Shown piece by piece: positions 22,614 through 32,003 of a DNA stretch of 33,133 bases. The position numbers and the translations under genes were made by a program. This stretch comes from an uncultured Pseudomonadota bacterium (GTDB lineage Bacteria > Pseudomonadota > Alphaproteobacteria > RF32 > CAG-239). Numbering within the stretch: the stretch's first letter is position 1; every line of letters starts with the position of its first letter. The notes beneath the pieces are model-generated. The model did not search any database, was not told the origin of the DNA, and saw nothing but the letters and a program-made list of their open reading frames with translations. The DNA is taken from contig CASFJS010000001.1 in NCBI GenBank assembly GCA_949295085.1, forward strand, positions 73,121-106,253. The letters are read 5' to 3'.

Positions 22614-24302
22614 TTACTGCGCACTCCCGTATTTTTGCTTAAGCTCGGTCACCCGTTCCGGAACAATTCGTTCAAACAGCGGTTCGCCGACTTCAAATTT
22701 TTCGCCGCCTTTCAAGGCATTCAGCTCCGTCCGGACATCAAAATCTTTCAACTCCGTCAAGGATACGCCCAATCTGTCAAGCATTGACCCCGCCACCGTC
22801 GGCATAATCGGCGCCGACAAAATGGCAAACAGACGTATCAGATTGATACAAACCCGCAAAATAACTCTGGCGCGCTGTTCATCGGTCTTGATAACCGTCC
22901 ACGGCTCGGCAACCGAGATATAGTTGTTACCCTCGACCCAAATGGCTCTGAGCTCGGCCAGAGCTTTGCGAAACTCCATCGCCTCCATATAAGCAATATA
23001 GTCATTAACATGGCTTTGCAAAGTTTTAATCAAATCTTCTTCCGCAGCCGTATACTCGCCGCCCTCCGGCACCGTATCACCCAGCTTGGAGGATGTCATC
23101 TTCAACACCCGTGACACAAAGTTCCCCAACACGCCGTTTAGGTCTTTGTTGACCGCTCCGGCAAACAACTCCCAACTAAACGCCGCATCCGAATTTTCCG
23201 GTGCGTTGGCCATCAACCAATAGCGCCAATAATCAGCCGGAAATTCCTTAACCGCATCTTCGGCAAAAACGCCCCTCTTCTCGGATTTAGAGAATTTTCC
23301 GCCCTCATAAGTCAGGTAGCTCATCCCTTTTAAGAAATCAACCTGCGTCCAATTCTCGCGCGTTCCCAAAAGCGTTGCCGGAAACGTAATCGAATGATAC
23401 GGCACATTGTCTTTGCCCATAAATTCAACATGGCGCACTTCCTTAGGATTTTGCCACCAGTCTTTCCAACTGCGCTCATCAGGCTTCTCGTCGGCCCATT
23501 GTTTGGTAATGCCGATATAGCCGATCGGCGCGTCAAACCACACATAAAACACCTTGTCTTCATACCCCGGTTTGTTAACCGGAAATCCCCATTTCAAATC
23601 ACGGGTAATGCAGCGTTCCTTGAGCCCTTCCTTAAGCCATTTTTGCGCGATGGTATAGGCAATATCCGGCCAAAACGGCTCTTTGGTTTTGAGCCAGGCT
23701 GCCAGTTCGCCCTCAATCTTCGGCAGATTAAGAAACAAATGTTTGGTTTCGCGCACTTCCAGATTTTTAGACCCCGAGATCGAGCTGCGCGCGTCCAAAA
23801 GCTCCGTCGGCTCCAAAACCTTGGTGCAATTTTCGCACTGGTCGCCGCGTGCTTTGTCATATCCGCAATACGGACAAGTTCCGGTAATATAGCGGTCAGC
23901 CAAAAACATTTTGTCGTCAACGGAGTAAACCTGTTTGATAACCCTCTCCTCAATAAAGCCGTTTTTATCCAGCTGCTCAAAGATATGATAAGTCATTTCT
24001 TTGTTTTGTTCGGTCGATGTCCGCCCGAAAAAGTCAAACGACAAATTAAAATCCTTATACGTCTGGGCGTGGCGGGCGTGGTTCATATCACAATAAGCCT
24101 GCACATCCATACCGGCCTTAAGCGCACCGACCTCAGAGGTTGTGCCGTGTTCATCGGTGCCGCAGATGTATAAAACCTCGTGGCCCATCATTCGCATAAA
24201 ACGGGCATAAGTATCCGACGGCAGTAAACAACCGATCAAATGACCCAGATGCGGCACACCGTTAATGTACGGCAGCGCAGATGTAACCAAGATTTTAGAC
24301 AT
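22614..24302 (-). CDS. metG: methionyl-tRNA synthetase
   Basis: This 562-residue class I synthetase charges tRNA-Met. The HIGH motif is HLGH (about 18-21), the KMSKS loop is KFSKS (about 335-339), and a zinc-knuckle insert has CPYCGYDKARGDQCENC (about 145-161). The C-terminal helical anticodon-binding domain is complete, but the additional C-terminal dimerisation/tRNA-binding domain of longer forms is absent. ATG 24302 is preceded by AAGGAG about 13 nt upstream. It heads the metG - SNase-like - trkH operon. Confidence 0.96.
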   Translation of the reverse strand: MSKILVTSALPYINGVPHLGHLIGCLLPSDTYARFMRMMGHEVLYICGTDEHGTTSEVGALKAGMDVQAYCDMNHARHAQTYKDFNLSFDFFGRTSTEQNKEMTYHIFEQLDKNGFIEERVIKQVYSVDDKMFLADRYITGTCPYCGYDKARGDQCENCTKVLEPTELLDARSSISGSKNLEVRETKHLFLNLPKIEGELAAWLKTKEPFWPDIAYTIAQKWLKEGLKERCITRDLKWGFPVNKPGYEDKVFYVWFDAPIGYIGITKQWADEKPDERSWKDWWQNPKEVRHVEFMGKDNVPYHSITFPATLLGTRENWTQVDFLKGMSYLTYEGGKFSKSEKRGVFAEDAVKEFPADYWRYWLMANAPENSDAAFSWELFAGAVNKDLNGVLGNFVSRVLKMTSSKLGDTVPEGGEYTAAEEDLIKTLQSHVNDYIAYMEAMEFRKALAELRAIWVEGNNYISVAEPWTVIKTDEQRARVILRVCINLIRLFAILSAPIMPTVAGSMLDRLGVSLTELKDFDVRTELNALKGGEKFEVGEPLFERIVPERVTELKQKYGSAQ

Positions 24303-24343
24303 TTTGCAAAAAACTCCTTCATATAAGATTCTCTAACCGCTCT

Positions 24344-24371
24344 AATTTACAACATCTGCCGTAATTCTCAA
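24344..24371 (-). promoter_or_regulatory. putative metG promoter
   Basis: On the minus strand -35 TTGAGA (24371-24366), a 16-nt spacer and -10 TAAATT (24349-24344) lie about 40 nt before the metG start. It is placed just past the terminator of the preceding operon, which supports it. Confidence 0.45.
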
Positions 24372-24396
24372 GCAAAAAATCCGCTTTTAATAAAAG

Positions 24397-24426
24397 AAAA
24401 CCGGCCTTTATCAAAGCCGGATTTTG
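24397..24426 (-). terminator. rho-independent terminator after the DHH gene
   Basis: A GC stem CCGGC/GCCGG (24401-24405 and 24416-24420), with partly paired inner bases, is followed on the minus strand by TTTTCTTTTA. It lies just past the stop of the DHH gene and would end the long rlpA-to-DHH transcript before the metG promoter. Confidence 0.75.
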
Positions 24427-24431
24427 ATTTG

Positions 24432-25310
24432 TTATCGATTATTGTCGTATCTCTGCTTCCCTTGCCGCAAAAATTCCGGCAGCTCTTTTAACCCCGAAGC
24501 GCCCGCCGCTTTGCGATGTCCGCCGCCGCCAAACTCCGCCGCCACCTTGGAAACATCAACATCATCTTTGGCCGTATAAAGCGACAAATTCCAGGTGTTT
24601 TTACCGCTCATAAAAAAGTTGCACATAAAATCATATTCCCGGATATTTTTAACCCCGTCATAAAATTCCGAATACCCCTGCGGCATATTGGCACAAATAC
24701 ATTTATACCCTTTATAGCTGCTCTCAAACGACATCGCCTTGCACAAGCGGTGGTTGCGGTTTTTGATATAAGACAAAACCGCCTCGCCTTTTTTGACCAT
24801 ATCGTCAATATTCAGTTTGCCGTCAAACAAATCCTGCCAACTCTTGTCTGCCGGCTTATTAACTCCCAGTGTCTGAAAAGCATATTCAAACGGCCGCACC
24901 CTTTTGTCGCGCAGATCAAAAATATCGTTCAAAGCCAGCAGCTTAACTCCCTCCGGCACCGGCTTATCGGGATAAAAATACTCCCATGTCAGCATAATCG
25001 CCGCCGTCCCGTTGCGGCGAAGACCTTTAATCTCTTTTTGCCCTTCTTCTTTAATCCGGCGCTCATATTCCTCAATCACCGAAATATGATGATCAATCCA
25101 GATCAGATCTTTGGTCTCGTTCAGTCTAAACATCATATCCAGCGGCAACGAAATATCACAAACCACAATTTTGTCATGCTGCGCTATCACATCCTCCGGA
25201 ACCGCCATATCATGATTAAGCCCGAAAAACTCCACATCCTTAAACCTGCGTCCGACAATGGCCGCCGAACCTTTGCCGTCATGATCGGCGATATGATAAA
25301 TACACAACAT
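24432..25310 (-). CDS. DHH/DHHA1 family phosphoesterase
   Basis: This 292-residue protein has DHH motifs: HIADHDGKG (about 6-14), VCDISLP (about 50-56) and the signature IDHHIS (about 72-77). A C-terminal DHHA1 domain contains FGGGGHRKAAGAS (about 262-274). This family includes NrnA-type oligoribonucleases and cyclic-dinucleotide hydrolases that use Mn ions; the exact substrate here is unknown. It follows the MBL gene by 7 nt and is last in the operon. Confidence 0.88.
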   Translation of the reverse strand: MLCIYHIADHDGKGSAAIVGRRFKDVEFFGLNHDMAVPEDVIAQHDKIVVCDISLPLDMMFRLNETKDLIWIDHHISVIEEYERRIKEEGQKEIKGLRRNGTAAIMLTWEYFYPDKPVPEGVKLLALNDIFDLRDKRVRPFEYAFQTLGVNKPADKSWQDLFDGKLNIDDMVKKGEAVLSYIKNRNHRLCKAMSFESSYKGYKCICANMPQGYSEFYDGVKNIREYDFMCNFFMSGKNTWNLSLYTAKDDVDVSKVAAEFGGGGHRKAAGASGLKELPEFLRQGKQRYDNNR

Positions 25311-25317
25311 CTTCGTC

Positions 25318-26103
25318 TTACCACTCCAACTTCAAATTATCATACGCCGGATGAACGTTCTCGGGCGTATGCGCCTCCACAAAGTCATAATCACATTCGC
25401 TGGCCATATGATTCAACACCACACGCTCGGGGTTAAATTTCTCAATATAGCCCAATGCCTCTTCTAACCCGATATGATAACGGTGTTTGTTAACGATTGT
25501 CAACGGTAAAACCATCAATTTCGGCTTAACGGCCGCAATTCTTTCCTCGGCCGAACCCGCCAAATACTTAAAATCGGCAACATGCACAATCTCATCATTC
25601 AAAATATACCCGAATGACGGCATATTATGCCCCAACAACTTCAACGGCATAATCTTCACCCCCTTAATATCAAAGGCATGATTCGGCCTGATGACATGCG
25701 GCAAAAGCCCCGGCCGCGATAAATAAAATTCATCCGTTTTCTTGTCCAGCAGCAGATAACTAAAACGTCTTCTGATTTCCCGCATAGTTACCGGTGTTGC
25801 ATAAACATCCAGCGGCCGGCAGGTAATCCGGTTAATTTCGCGCAGTTCGTCAATCCCGTACAAATGATCGGAATGCGCGTGTGTATAGCAAATCCCGTCC
25901 AGCGCGGTAATACGATTGTCCAAAAGCTGCATCCGCAAATCCGGCGATGTGTCAATCAGGATTTTAACCCCGTTAATTTCATACAATGTTGATGTCCGCC
26001 GGCGGATATTTTTCGGGTTATCCGGATTGCAGGCTCCCCAGCCGTTGCTCAGTGACGGCACCCCCGGTGATGCTCCGGCTCCCAAAAACAATGCACTTGT
26101 CAT
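25318..26103 (-). CDS. MBL-fold metallohydrolase (PhnP-like)
   Basis: This 261-residue metallo-beta-lactamase-fold enzyme has the metal-binding motif THAHSDHLYGID (about 74-85) and further ligands in HNMPSFG, HVADFKYL and VLNHMASECD. The opening LGAGASPGVPS and the segment RRRTSTLYEINGVKILIDTSPDLRMQ resemble PhnP-like phosphoribosyl cyclic phosphodiesterases. The gene next to tatD is conserved in Alphaproteobacteria, usually without a phn operon, so its substrate may differ from PhnP. Its ATG overlaps the tatD stop by 4 nt (ATGA). Confidence 0.88.
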   Translation of the reverse strand: MTSALFLGAGASPGVPSLSNGWGACNPDNPKNIRRRTSTLYEINGVKILIDTSPDLRMQLLDNRITALDGICYTHAHSDHLYGIDELREINRITCRPLDVYATPVTMREIRRRFSYLLLDKKTDEFYLSRPGLLPHVIRPNHAFDIKGVKIMPLKLLGHNMPSFGYILNDEIVHVADFKYLAGSAEERIAAVKPKLMVLPLTIVNKHRYHIGLEEALGYIEKFNPERVVLNHMASECDYDFVEAHTPENVHPAYDNLKLEW

Positions 26104-26858
26104 AATTCAAACAGCCTCTTAAAGTTATTTGTGGTTATTTGCGCCATTTTTTCAAAACTCATTTGTTTTATTTCCGCCAGCTTCGCCGCTGTCAACACCA
26201 CGTTGGCCGGCTCATTCGCCTGTCCTCTTTTCGGCACCGGCGCCAGATACGGCGCATCGGTTTCAACCAACAGTCTGTCTTCCGGAATTTTGGCAAATTT
26301 CTCTCGTAAATCGGTCGCATTGTTAAAAGTAATCATTCCCGAAGCGGATATATAAAACCCCATCTCAAGCGCCGCCTCCGCCAACTCCCAAGACGACGAA
26401 TAACAATGAATAATCGCCTTAAATACCTTTTGCTCATACGCCTCCCGCAACAAACGTATCATATCCTCATCGGCATCCCGATTATGCACAATCAGCGGCA
26501 AACCGCTTTGCTGCGCGGCCTTGATATTTTCCTTAAACAGCCTTGCCTGCGCTTCTTTCGGCGCAAAATCATAATAGTAATCAAGCCCGGCCTCGCCGAT
26601 GGCAATAACTTTTTTATGTCCGGTTTCACGCAAAATATCTTCTGCCGTCAAAGCAGCAAATTCTTTGGCCTGATGCGGATGTGCCCCCGCCGCGGTATAA
26701 ACAAATCCATACTGTTCGGCAATCTGCAAATGTTCCGGCAGATGGTCAAGATTGCTTCCGGCATCCAAAATTAACCCGACGCCGGCTTCTGTCGCCCGTT
26801 TTATAATTTCCTCAAGCTTTTCATCATTTTCCAAATGGCAATGACTGTCAACCAGCAT
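26100..26858 (-). CDS. TatD-family metal-dependent hydrolase/DNase
   Basis: This 252-residue TIM-barrel hydrolase begins with the metal site SHCHLEN (about 4-10). It continues with IGEAGLDYYYD (about 88-98), IVHNRDADED (about 121-130), IIHCYSSS (about 146-153) and VETDAPYLAP (about 197-206), all typical of TatD. Family members have 3'-5' exonuclease or DNase activity and have been linked to DNA repair. The start is ATG 26858 (MLVDSHCHL), 5 nt after the holB stop, preceded by AGGGG; a longer in-frame ATG at 26885 overlaps holB. Confidence 0.92.
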   Translation of the reverse strand: MLVDSHCHLENDEKLEEIIKRATEAGVGLILDAGSNLDHLPEHLQIAEQYGFVYTAAGAHPHQAKEFAALTAEDILRETGHKKVIAIGEAGLDYYYDFAPKEAQARLFKENIKAAQQSGLPLIVHNRDADEDMIRLLREAYEQKVFKAIIHCYSSSWELAEAALEMGFYISASGMITFNNATDLREKFAKIPEDRLLVETDAPYLAPVPKRGQANEPANVVLTAAKLAEIKQMSFEKMAQITTNNFKRLFEL

Positions 26859-26863
26859 CTTCT

Positions 26864-27925
26864 CTACCCCTGGCACTCCCGGCAAATCATAACCATCACA
26901 TTCATAACGGCCTGTTTTTTATCCAAATTAAGATTGTCCGTCTCCGTAAAAATCCGTACGGCTTTATCAAAAGCCGTCGTATTTTCTTCAATATGCCGCA
27001 AAGCCTTAACTTCTTCTGCCAAATATTTCAACACCAATTCCTTAAACAGCTCATAATCTCTGTCAGAATCAACCGTTTCATGACAAAACTTAAGCATGTC
27101 GGCAACCGCAAAACAATGCCCCTGCGCCGCCAGATTTTTAATTTTTTCATAAACTGCCGCCGCATTGCCGTCAACATAATCAATTGCCTTGCCGATACTG
27201 CCTTCGGCCAACGCCGCAATTTTTTGCACCTCTTTTTCCCCCGTTTCCGGTCGATAGCGCCTGAGCAGGCTGGCCACAACATTATCCCGCAACGGTTTAA
27301 GTGCCAGTTTGGCGCATCGCGAACGGATTGTCGGCAACAACCGTGCCGAATTATGCGAAACAAGCAACATTAAAGTCTTATGCGGCGGTTCTTCCAAAAT
27401 TTTGAGTATGGCATTGGCCGAAGCCGTGTTCATTTCATCCGCACTGTCAATCAAAACCACCCGCCAACGGCCATTAGCCGATTTTTTGGCCAAAAATTCG
27501 TTAATCTGCCGCACATCGTCAACGGCTATCACACTTGATTTTTTCAGCTCGCCGAGTTCCTCGTCACTCATATAGTTGCCCTCGCGAACGGCTTTGGCTA
27601 TTTTTTGCCGTTCGGTTTTCAAATAACCCCGTTCCAAAAGCTTAAAATCCGGCTGTGATCCGCCGCTAATTTGCCGAAACACTTCGCTGTCCGGTGCCAC
27701 ATCAAGCGATGTATAACTTTCCCGCTTGCTTTCATCGGCACTCAAAACAAATCGCGCCGCTTTATAGGCAAACGTTGCCTTTCCGATACCTTTTAACCCC
27801 GAAATCAGCCATGCCTGATGCAGCGATTTTTTTTGCCAGGCAGTCAAAAACATCCTTTCCGCCTCTTCATGTCCCAACAAAAAGGCATTATCTTTCGGTG
27901 CCAAAGATGTTTCCGTTCCGCTCAT
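26864..27925 (-). CDS. holB: DNA polymerase III delta' subunit
   Basis: This 353-residue AAA+ clamp-loader subunit shows the degenerate P-loop SGLKGIGKATFA (about 42-53), sensor-type segments VVLIDSADEMNTASANAILKILEEPP (about 155-180) and LLVSHNSARLLPTIRSRC (about 187-204). The delta' subunit helps load the sliding clamp at the replication fork. It lies 2 nt after tmk and 5 nt before tatD, the usual tmk-holB-tatD order. The ribosome site is weak, which suggests coupling to tmk. Confidence 0.92.
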   Translation of the reverse strand: MSGTETSLAPKDNAFLLGHEEAERMFLTAWQKKSLHQAWLISGLKGIGKATFAYKAARFVLSADESKRESYTSLDVAPDSEVFRQISGGSQPDFKLLERGYLKTERQKIAKAVREGNYMSDEELGELKKSSVIAVDDVRQINEFLAKKSANGRWRVVLIDSADEMNTASANAILKILEEPPHKTLMLLVSHNSARLLPTIRSRCAKLALKPLRDNVVASLLRRYRPETGEKEVQKIAALAEGSIGKAIDYVDGNAAAVYEKIKNLAAQGHCFAVADMLKFCHETVDSDRDYELFKELVLKYLAEEVKALRHIEENTTAFDKAVRIFTETDNLNLDKKQAVMNVMVMICRECQG

Positions 27926-27927
27926 AT

Positions 27928-28572
27928 TTATATTCCGAATTTTTCACTAACGACCCTGACAATATCCGCATGCAAAGCCTCAACGGTTTTATCGGCATCA
28001 AGCACCACACAACGTTGCGGCTCAGCCGTTGCTATTTCCCCAAAACCCCGCCGCAGATTTTGATGAAATTCAAGCTCTCTGTCCTCAAAACGCAATTCTT
28101 TTATCGCCATATTTCTGGCTTTGGCAAAAGAGCGAGCCAGCCCTTTTTCCGGTTCCAAATCCAAAATAATCGTCAAGTCCGGCTTAAAATCACCGACGGC
28201 AATTTTATAAAGCTGTTCCAGTACTTCGCGACTAATACGTTTATTATACCCGTAATACTGATAAGCAACGGTTGAATCGGCAAACCTGTCGCTCAAAACC
28301 CATTTTTCCTCAGCCAGTGCCGGCCAAACTTTTTGGCTCAGATGAATATGCCTGTCGGCAAAATAAAGCAAAGCCTCGGCCACGGCATCAAACTTATCTT
28401 TATCACCGCAAACCAAAAGCTTTCTAATTTCCAAGCCAACCTCTGTTCCTCCGGGTTCTTTGGTTGCGACAACCTCTTTACCTTTTTGTTCAAGATAATT
28501 GCATAGCAACTTGATTTGGGTTGATTTTCCTGTTCCTTCTCCGCCTTCAAAAGTAATAAACTTTCCGGCCAT
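27928..28572 (-). CDS. tmk: thymidylate kinase
   Basis: This 214-residue kinase phosphorylates dTMP to dTDP. It shows the P-loop FEGGEGTGKST (about 7-17), the DR-type motif SDRFADSTVAYQ (about 100-111), and the EPGGT motif (about 41-45). The start is ATG 28572 (MAGKFITFEG), 2 nt after the dacA stop, with GGAG about 11 nt upstream; the in-frame start at 28626 would add a non-homologous 18-residue extension inside dacA. Confidence 0.95.
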   Translation of the reverse strand: MAGKFITFEGGEGTGKSTQIKLLCNYLEQKGKEVVATKEPGGTEVGLEIRKLLVCGDKDKFDAVAEALLYFADRHIHLSQKVWPALAEEKWVLSDRFADSTVAYQYYGYNKRISREVLEQLYKIAVGDFKPDLTIILDLEPEKGLARSFAKARNMAIKELRFEDRELEFHQNLRRGFGEIATAEPQRCVVLDADKTVEALHADIVRVVSEKFGI

Positions 28573-28574
28573 TT

Positions 28575-29723
28575 TTACATTTCTCCGGTCAACAAATACT
28601 TGATATTGGCAACGATCTTTCCCCACAAGCCGACCTTATTGATGGTTTGTCCGGCGATCAACGGCACTTCGGTTATCGCCTCATCGGGGATTTCTATCTT
28701 CAACACACCGAGCTTTTGCCCCATCTGCACCGGCGCCTTAACGGGACTGTCGTAAGATATAATTAGTTTCACCTGATTTCGTAAGCTTTTTTTGAATGTC
28801 CGAACCACATCCTCAGAAACCACCATCGGCACGGTTTTGTATGTTCCGTACCAAACCGGAACATCAGCCACTTTGCGTCCCTTTTCAATCAATTGATAAT
28901 TATCATACTCCCGAAAAGCCCAATTCATCATTTTTTCGGCTTCTTCGGAACGTTCTTTACTTGATTTCAACCCGGTCATCACTTCAATAATGCGCCTCTC
29001 GCCTTTTTTGGCCGATGCCGTCAGACAAAAGCCGGCCTCTTCGGTATGTCCGGTCTTCATACCGTCCGCATACGGCATCGAATACAAGAGCGGATTACGA
29101 TTTCCCTGACGAATATTGTTATAAACAAATTCTTTCTGCGAAAACAAATGATAAAATTGCGGAAATTCCTTGATAATCAAGCGCGCCAAATGCGCCAAAT
29201 CCTCAACCGACATTTTATGATCCGGATGCGGCAAACCGGTCACATTGGCAAAATGCGAATTTTTAAGCCCGAGCTCTTGTGCTTTTGTATTCATTTCGGC
29301 GACAAAGCTTTCTTCATCACCCGCAATATTCTCGGCAGCCACAATGCAGGCATCATTACCCGATTGAATAATAATCCCCTTAAGCAGCTGATCAACCGTC
29401 ACTTCATCGCCGATAGCCAAAAACATTGTTGATCCGCCGCTGGCCGCGCCGCCTTTTCGCCACGCATTTTCGCTGACTCTGAAAGTATCTTCCAAAGACA
29501 AACTGCCGTTACGCAATTTATCAAAAATCATATAAATCGTCATCAATTTACTCATGGAAGCCGGCGGAATTGGCTCGGTAATATTTTTCTCATACAAATA
29601 AGCACCGGTTTCATAATCCATCAAAATCATATTTTTGGCTTTGGCATCAATAGCCATCGCCCGCGTGGCCGCCGATAACGCAACCACACAAATACCAGCC
29701 GTCAAAATACCCTTTATCTTCAT
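28575..29723 (-). CDS. D-alanyl-D-alanine carboxypeptidase (PBP5/6 type)
   Basis: This 382-residue penicillin-binding protein trims the terminal D-Ala of peptidoglycan stem peptides in the periplasm. It has a signal peptide (about 1-25, cleavage likely after AMA). The active-site motifs are SMSK (Ser56), SGND in IIQSGNDACIV (about 122) and KTG in GMKTGHTEE (about 220-228). A C-terminal domain of about 90 residues and an amphipathic membrane-anchoring tail follow, as in DacA/DacC. I start at ATG 29723 (MKIKGIL) with AAAGG about 10 nt upstream; ATG 29732 is only 2 nt from that site. It lies between rlpA and tmk. Confidence 0.94.
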   Translation of the reverse strand: MKIKGILTAGICVVALSAATRAMAIDAKAKNMILMDYETGAYLYEKNITEPIPPASMSKLMTIYMIFDKLRNGSLSLEDTFRVSENAWRKGGAASGGSTMFLAIGDEVTVDQLLKGIIIQSGNDACIVAAENIAGDEESFVAEMNTKAQELGLKNSHFANVTGLPHPDHKMSVEDLAHLARLIIKEFPQFYHLFSQKEFVYNNIRQGNRNPLLYSMPYADGMKTGHTEEAGFCLTASAKKGERRIIEVMTGLKSSKERSEEAEKMMNWAFREYDNYQLIEKGRKVADVPVWYGTYKTVPMVVSEDVVRTFKKSLRNQVKLIISYDSPVKAPVQMGQKLGVLKIEIPDEAITEVPLIAGQTINKVGLWGKIVANIKYLLTGEM

Positions 29724-29745
29724 TTTAATCATACCTTTTGCAAAT

Positions 29746-30582
29746 TTAATCCGTTACGATTTTAGCATCATAAATACCGTTATTCTGCACTTTTGACAAA
29801 GCAACCGCCGCTTCGCTTTCACTGCCGAAAGGCCCTATCCGCACCCGATAGTAATTTTCACCGTTGATATTAACATAATAAATATTGGTGTTACCTATGG
29901 CGTTAAGCCGCGCCGCAACATTTTGCGCCCCGCTTTGCAAACTGTATGAACCGGCCTGTACAAAATAACTTCCTTTCGGATAGACCACACTGTTTCCGAC
30001 CGCCCCAATTTGCACCGGTGCTTCTGCCGGTTCCTGTTCAACAATTTCCGTTTCGGCCGGCAATTCTTCACCCAGAATGGCTGCTTTCAAAGCCTTGCTT
30101 TCTTTTGGCATAATTTCAACCCGCACTTTGGTCGTCCCCTGTGTATGAAACCCCAACAGTTGTGACGCGCGCTTGGATACATCGATAATCCGCCCTTTGG
30201 CATAAGGACCGCGATCATTCACTCTGAGGACAAGAGAACGCCCGTTTTCCAAATTGGTTACCCGGACAATTGACGGCAAAGGCAACGTTCGGTGCGCCGC
30301 TGTCAGTGAATTCATATCAAACATCTCACCGTTGGCCGTTGTCCGGGCATGAAAATCATCGCCGTACCACGAAGCCATACCAACCTCCGAATAATTGTAG
30401 TCTTCCTTGGGATAATACCACTTACCCATAATTTTGTAGGGGTTACCTATTTTATACGTACCGCCTTGTCCGGTAATTGCGGTTGCCTGAGTGTATTTGC
30501 CGCCGCCCAAATCGGCACTGCCGTAAACACAGGCAGAAAGCAACCATGTTGCGGCCAAAAAAAGATATTTCGTCCTTATCAT
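29746..30582 (-). CDS. rlpA: RlpA septal-ring lipoprotein with SPOR domain
   Basis: This 278-residue outer-membrane lipoprotein is predicted from the lipobox LLSAC (Cys18). The double-psi beta-barrel RlpA domain (about 65-158) contains ASWYGDDFHARTTANGE and the key residues His98 (AAHRTLPLPS) and Asp123 (NDRGPY), which suggest lytic transglycosylase activity on denuded glycans. A C-terminal SPOR domain (about 204-277) with VQAGSYS and RVRIGPF binds septal peptidoglycan. It heads the rlpA-dacA-tmk-holB-tatD-MBL-DHH series. A possible -10 TATAAA (30630-30625, minus) lies upstream, but the -35 is unclear. Confidence 0.94.
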   Translation of the reverse strand: MIRTKYLFLAATWLLSACVYGSADLGGGKYTQATAITGQGGTYKIGNPYKIMGKWYYPKEDYNYSEVGMASWYGDDFHARTTANGEMFDMNSLTAAHRTLPLPSIVRVTNLENGRSLVLRVNDRGPYAKGRIIDVSKRASQLLGFHTQGTTKVRVEIMPKESKALKAAILGEELPAETEIVEQEPAEAPVQIGAVGNSVVYPKGSYFVQAGSYSLQSGAQNVAARLNAIGNTNIYYVNINGENYYRVRIGPFGSESEAAVALSKVQNNGIYDAKIVTD

Positions 30583-30655
30583 TCTGATTCCCGTTATCTC
30601 TTACGCTTTTTTAATCGCCAATAATTTATAATTTTTTTTACCCGAGGTAAAGTGA

Positions 30656-31927
30656 TTATTTTGCCTTGTGTAATTTTCGCGCCGGTACGGGAACATGAAA
30701 TCCGGATCGGGAATCGTAGTTATTTATTTTATACAGCAATTGATAATCCGGATACCCGTCTTGCGGTAATCTGGCCGCTTTTTGCAACTTTTTTATCGCC
30801 CGCCGGGTATTCAACCCGAGTTTACCGTCTTCTTTCAGTTTTGCCAAACCTTGTTTATTAATAAACGATTGAATATGCTTAATATTTTCATTATTTAATT
30901 TAAAAAAATTCCCAACACCAAGCTTACGCCAACGACGCCCGCTTTTGATATAATCCGCCAATAGTCCGACCGCCAGAGCATAATTTTCCGAACGATTCCA
31001 CTGCATAATTTTGCGAAAATTATCCGTTACCAAATAGGCATGCCCTTTTTTACCTTCCGGAACAATGATGGCCGCTTTTATGTTACCCGGCAGATTGATT
31101 TGATGCCCGTCAGGCAATCGCACACCGATCTTACGCCATTCGGCCACCGTCTTGTTCTTGTCCCGGTCAGCCAGCTTATAATCAAAGTTCCACGGTAATT
31201 TAACCTCCGTTCCCCAGGGCAGATTCTTTTGCCAACCGATTCTTGTCAGATAATGAGCCGCCGACGCCGCCGCATCGTCAAACGATTGCCAAATATTAAT
31301 CTGCCCGTTACCGTCAAAGTCAACCGCATAAGCGTTAAATGTCGACGGCATAAATTGAAAATGCCCCATAGCACCGGCCCAAGACCCCTGCATTTCCCGA
31401 AAATCGACATGACCGGCATCAACAATCTTAAGGGCTTCATATAATTCATTGCGAAAGAATTTTGGCCGCCGTGTATCATAGCTCATTTCAGTTAGTGCAT
31501 CAATGACATTATGCCCGCCGAAATTTGTACCGAAATTGGTTTCAATTCCCCAAAAAGCCGTCAAATATTCACCGGGAACATTATATTTTTTCTCCAGCTT
31601 TTGCCAAAACGGTTTCAATTGACGATAATACGCCTGCCCTTTTTGCACCCGCACCTTGCTGACAACCCGATTAAGGTATTCATCCGACCGCAACACGAAT
31701 TCAATCTGCTTACGGTCGCTTTTAACCGCATCCGGTTTGGGATGGTAATAATCAACGGCATAAACTTCATCAATGGTTTTTTGCGATATACCCTTGTCAA
31801 CCATTTCCGCCTTAAGCTCATCCAGCCAATCAAGATATTCCGGCGGCGCAATCGACACCACGTTGGCCGAGGCACACGCCGCCACGCCAACAGATACCAA
31901 TATATACAACGGCAAAAATTTAGACAC
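30656..31927 (-). CDS. MltB-type lytic murein transglycosylase with peptidoglycan-binding domain
   Basis: This 423-residue exported enzyme cleaves glycan strands of peptidoglycan. The N-terminal hydrophobic signal reads LVSVGVAAC, with Cys18 possibly lipidated or cleavage after ASA. The catalytic domain (about 30-330) has the active Glu129 in FWGIETNFG and the SWAGAMGHFQFMPSTF and VDFDGNGQINIW segments of the MltB/SLT family 3. A C-terminal peptidoglycan-binding domain (about 360-405) contains IKHIQSFINKQG and GLNTRRAIKKLQ. The start is GTG 31927 with GGGA about 12 nt upstream. A plausible promoter (-10 TATATT near 31950) lies upstream. It is 73 nt before rlpA and may be co-transcribed. Confidence 0.92.
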   Translation of the reverse strand: MSKFLPLYILVSVGVAACASANVVSIAPPEYLDWLDELKAEMVDKGISQKTIDEVYAVDYYHPKPDAVKSDRKQIEFVLRSDEYLNRVVSKVRVQKGQAYYRQLKPFWQKLEKKYNVPGEYLTAFWGIETNFGTNFGGHNVIDALTEMSYDTRRPKFFRNELYEALKIVDAGHVDFREMQGSWAGAMGHFQFMPSTFNAYAVDFDGNGQINIWQSFDDAAASAAHYLTRIGWQKNLPWGTEVKLPWNFDYKLADRDKNKTVAEWRKIGVRLPDGHQINLPGNIKAAIIVPEGKKGHAYLVTDNFRKIMQWNRSENYALAVGLLADYIKSGRRWRKLGVGNFFKLNNENIKHIQSFINKQGLAKLKEDGKLGLNTRRAIKKLQKAARLPQDGYPDYQLLYKINNYDSRSGFHVPVPARKLHKAK

Positions 31928-32003
31928 TTAATTTTTCCCAAAATTATCTTTGTTCCTTTAATATAGACAAATCTTATTTTACAAATAATTAAAAAGCCGA
32001 AAA

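Noticed and set aside
24516..25436. 306-codon open frame on the + strand antisense to the DHH and MBL genes
   Set aside because: Both minus-strand genes there have clear family motifs; the + frame is rich in Arg, His, Ile and Pro as expected of an antisense shadow.
30640..30655. Small palindrome TTTACC/GGTAAA between mltB and rlpA as a terminator for mltB
   Set aside because: On the minus strand it is followed by A, not T, and it is only 6 bp, so it does not support a terminator call there.
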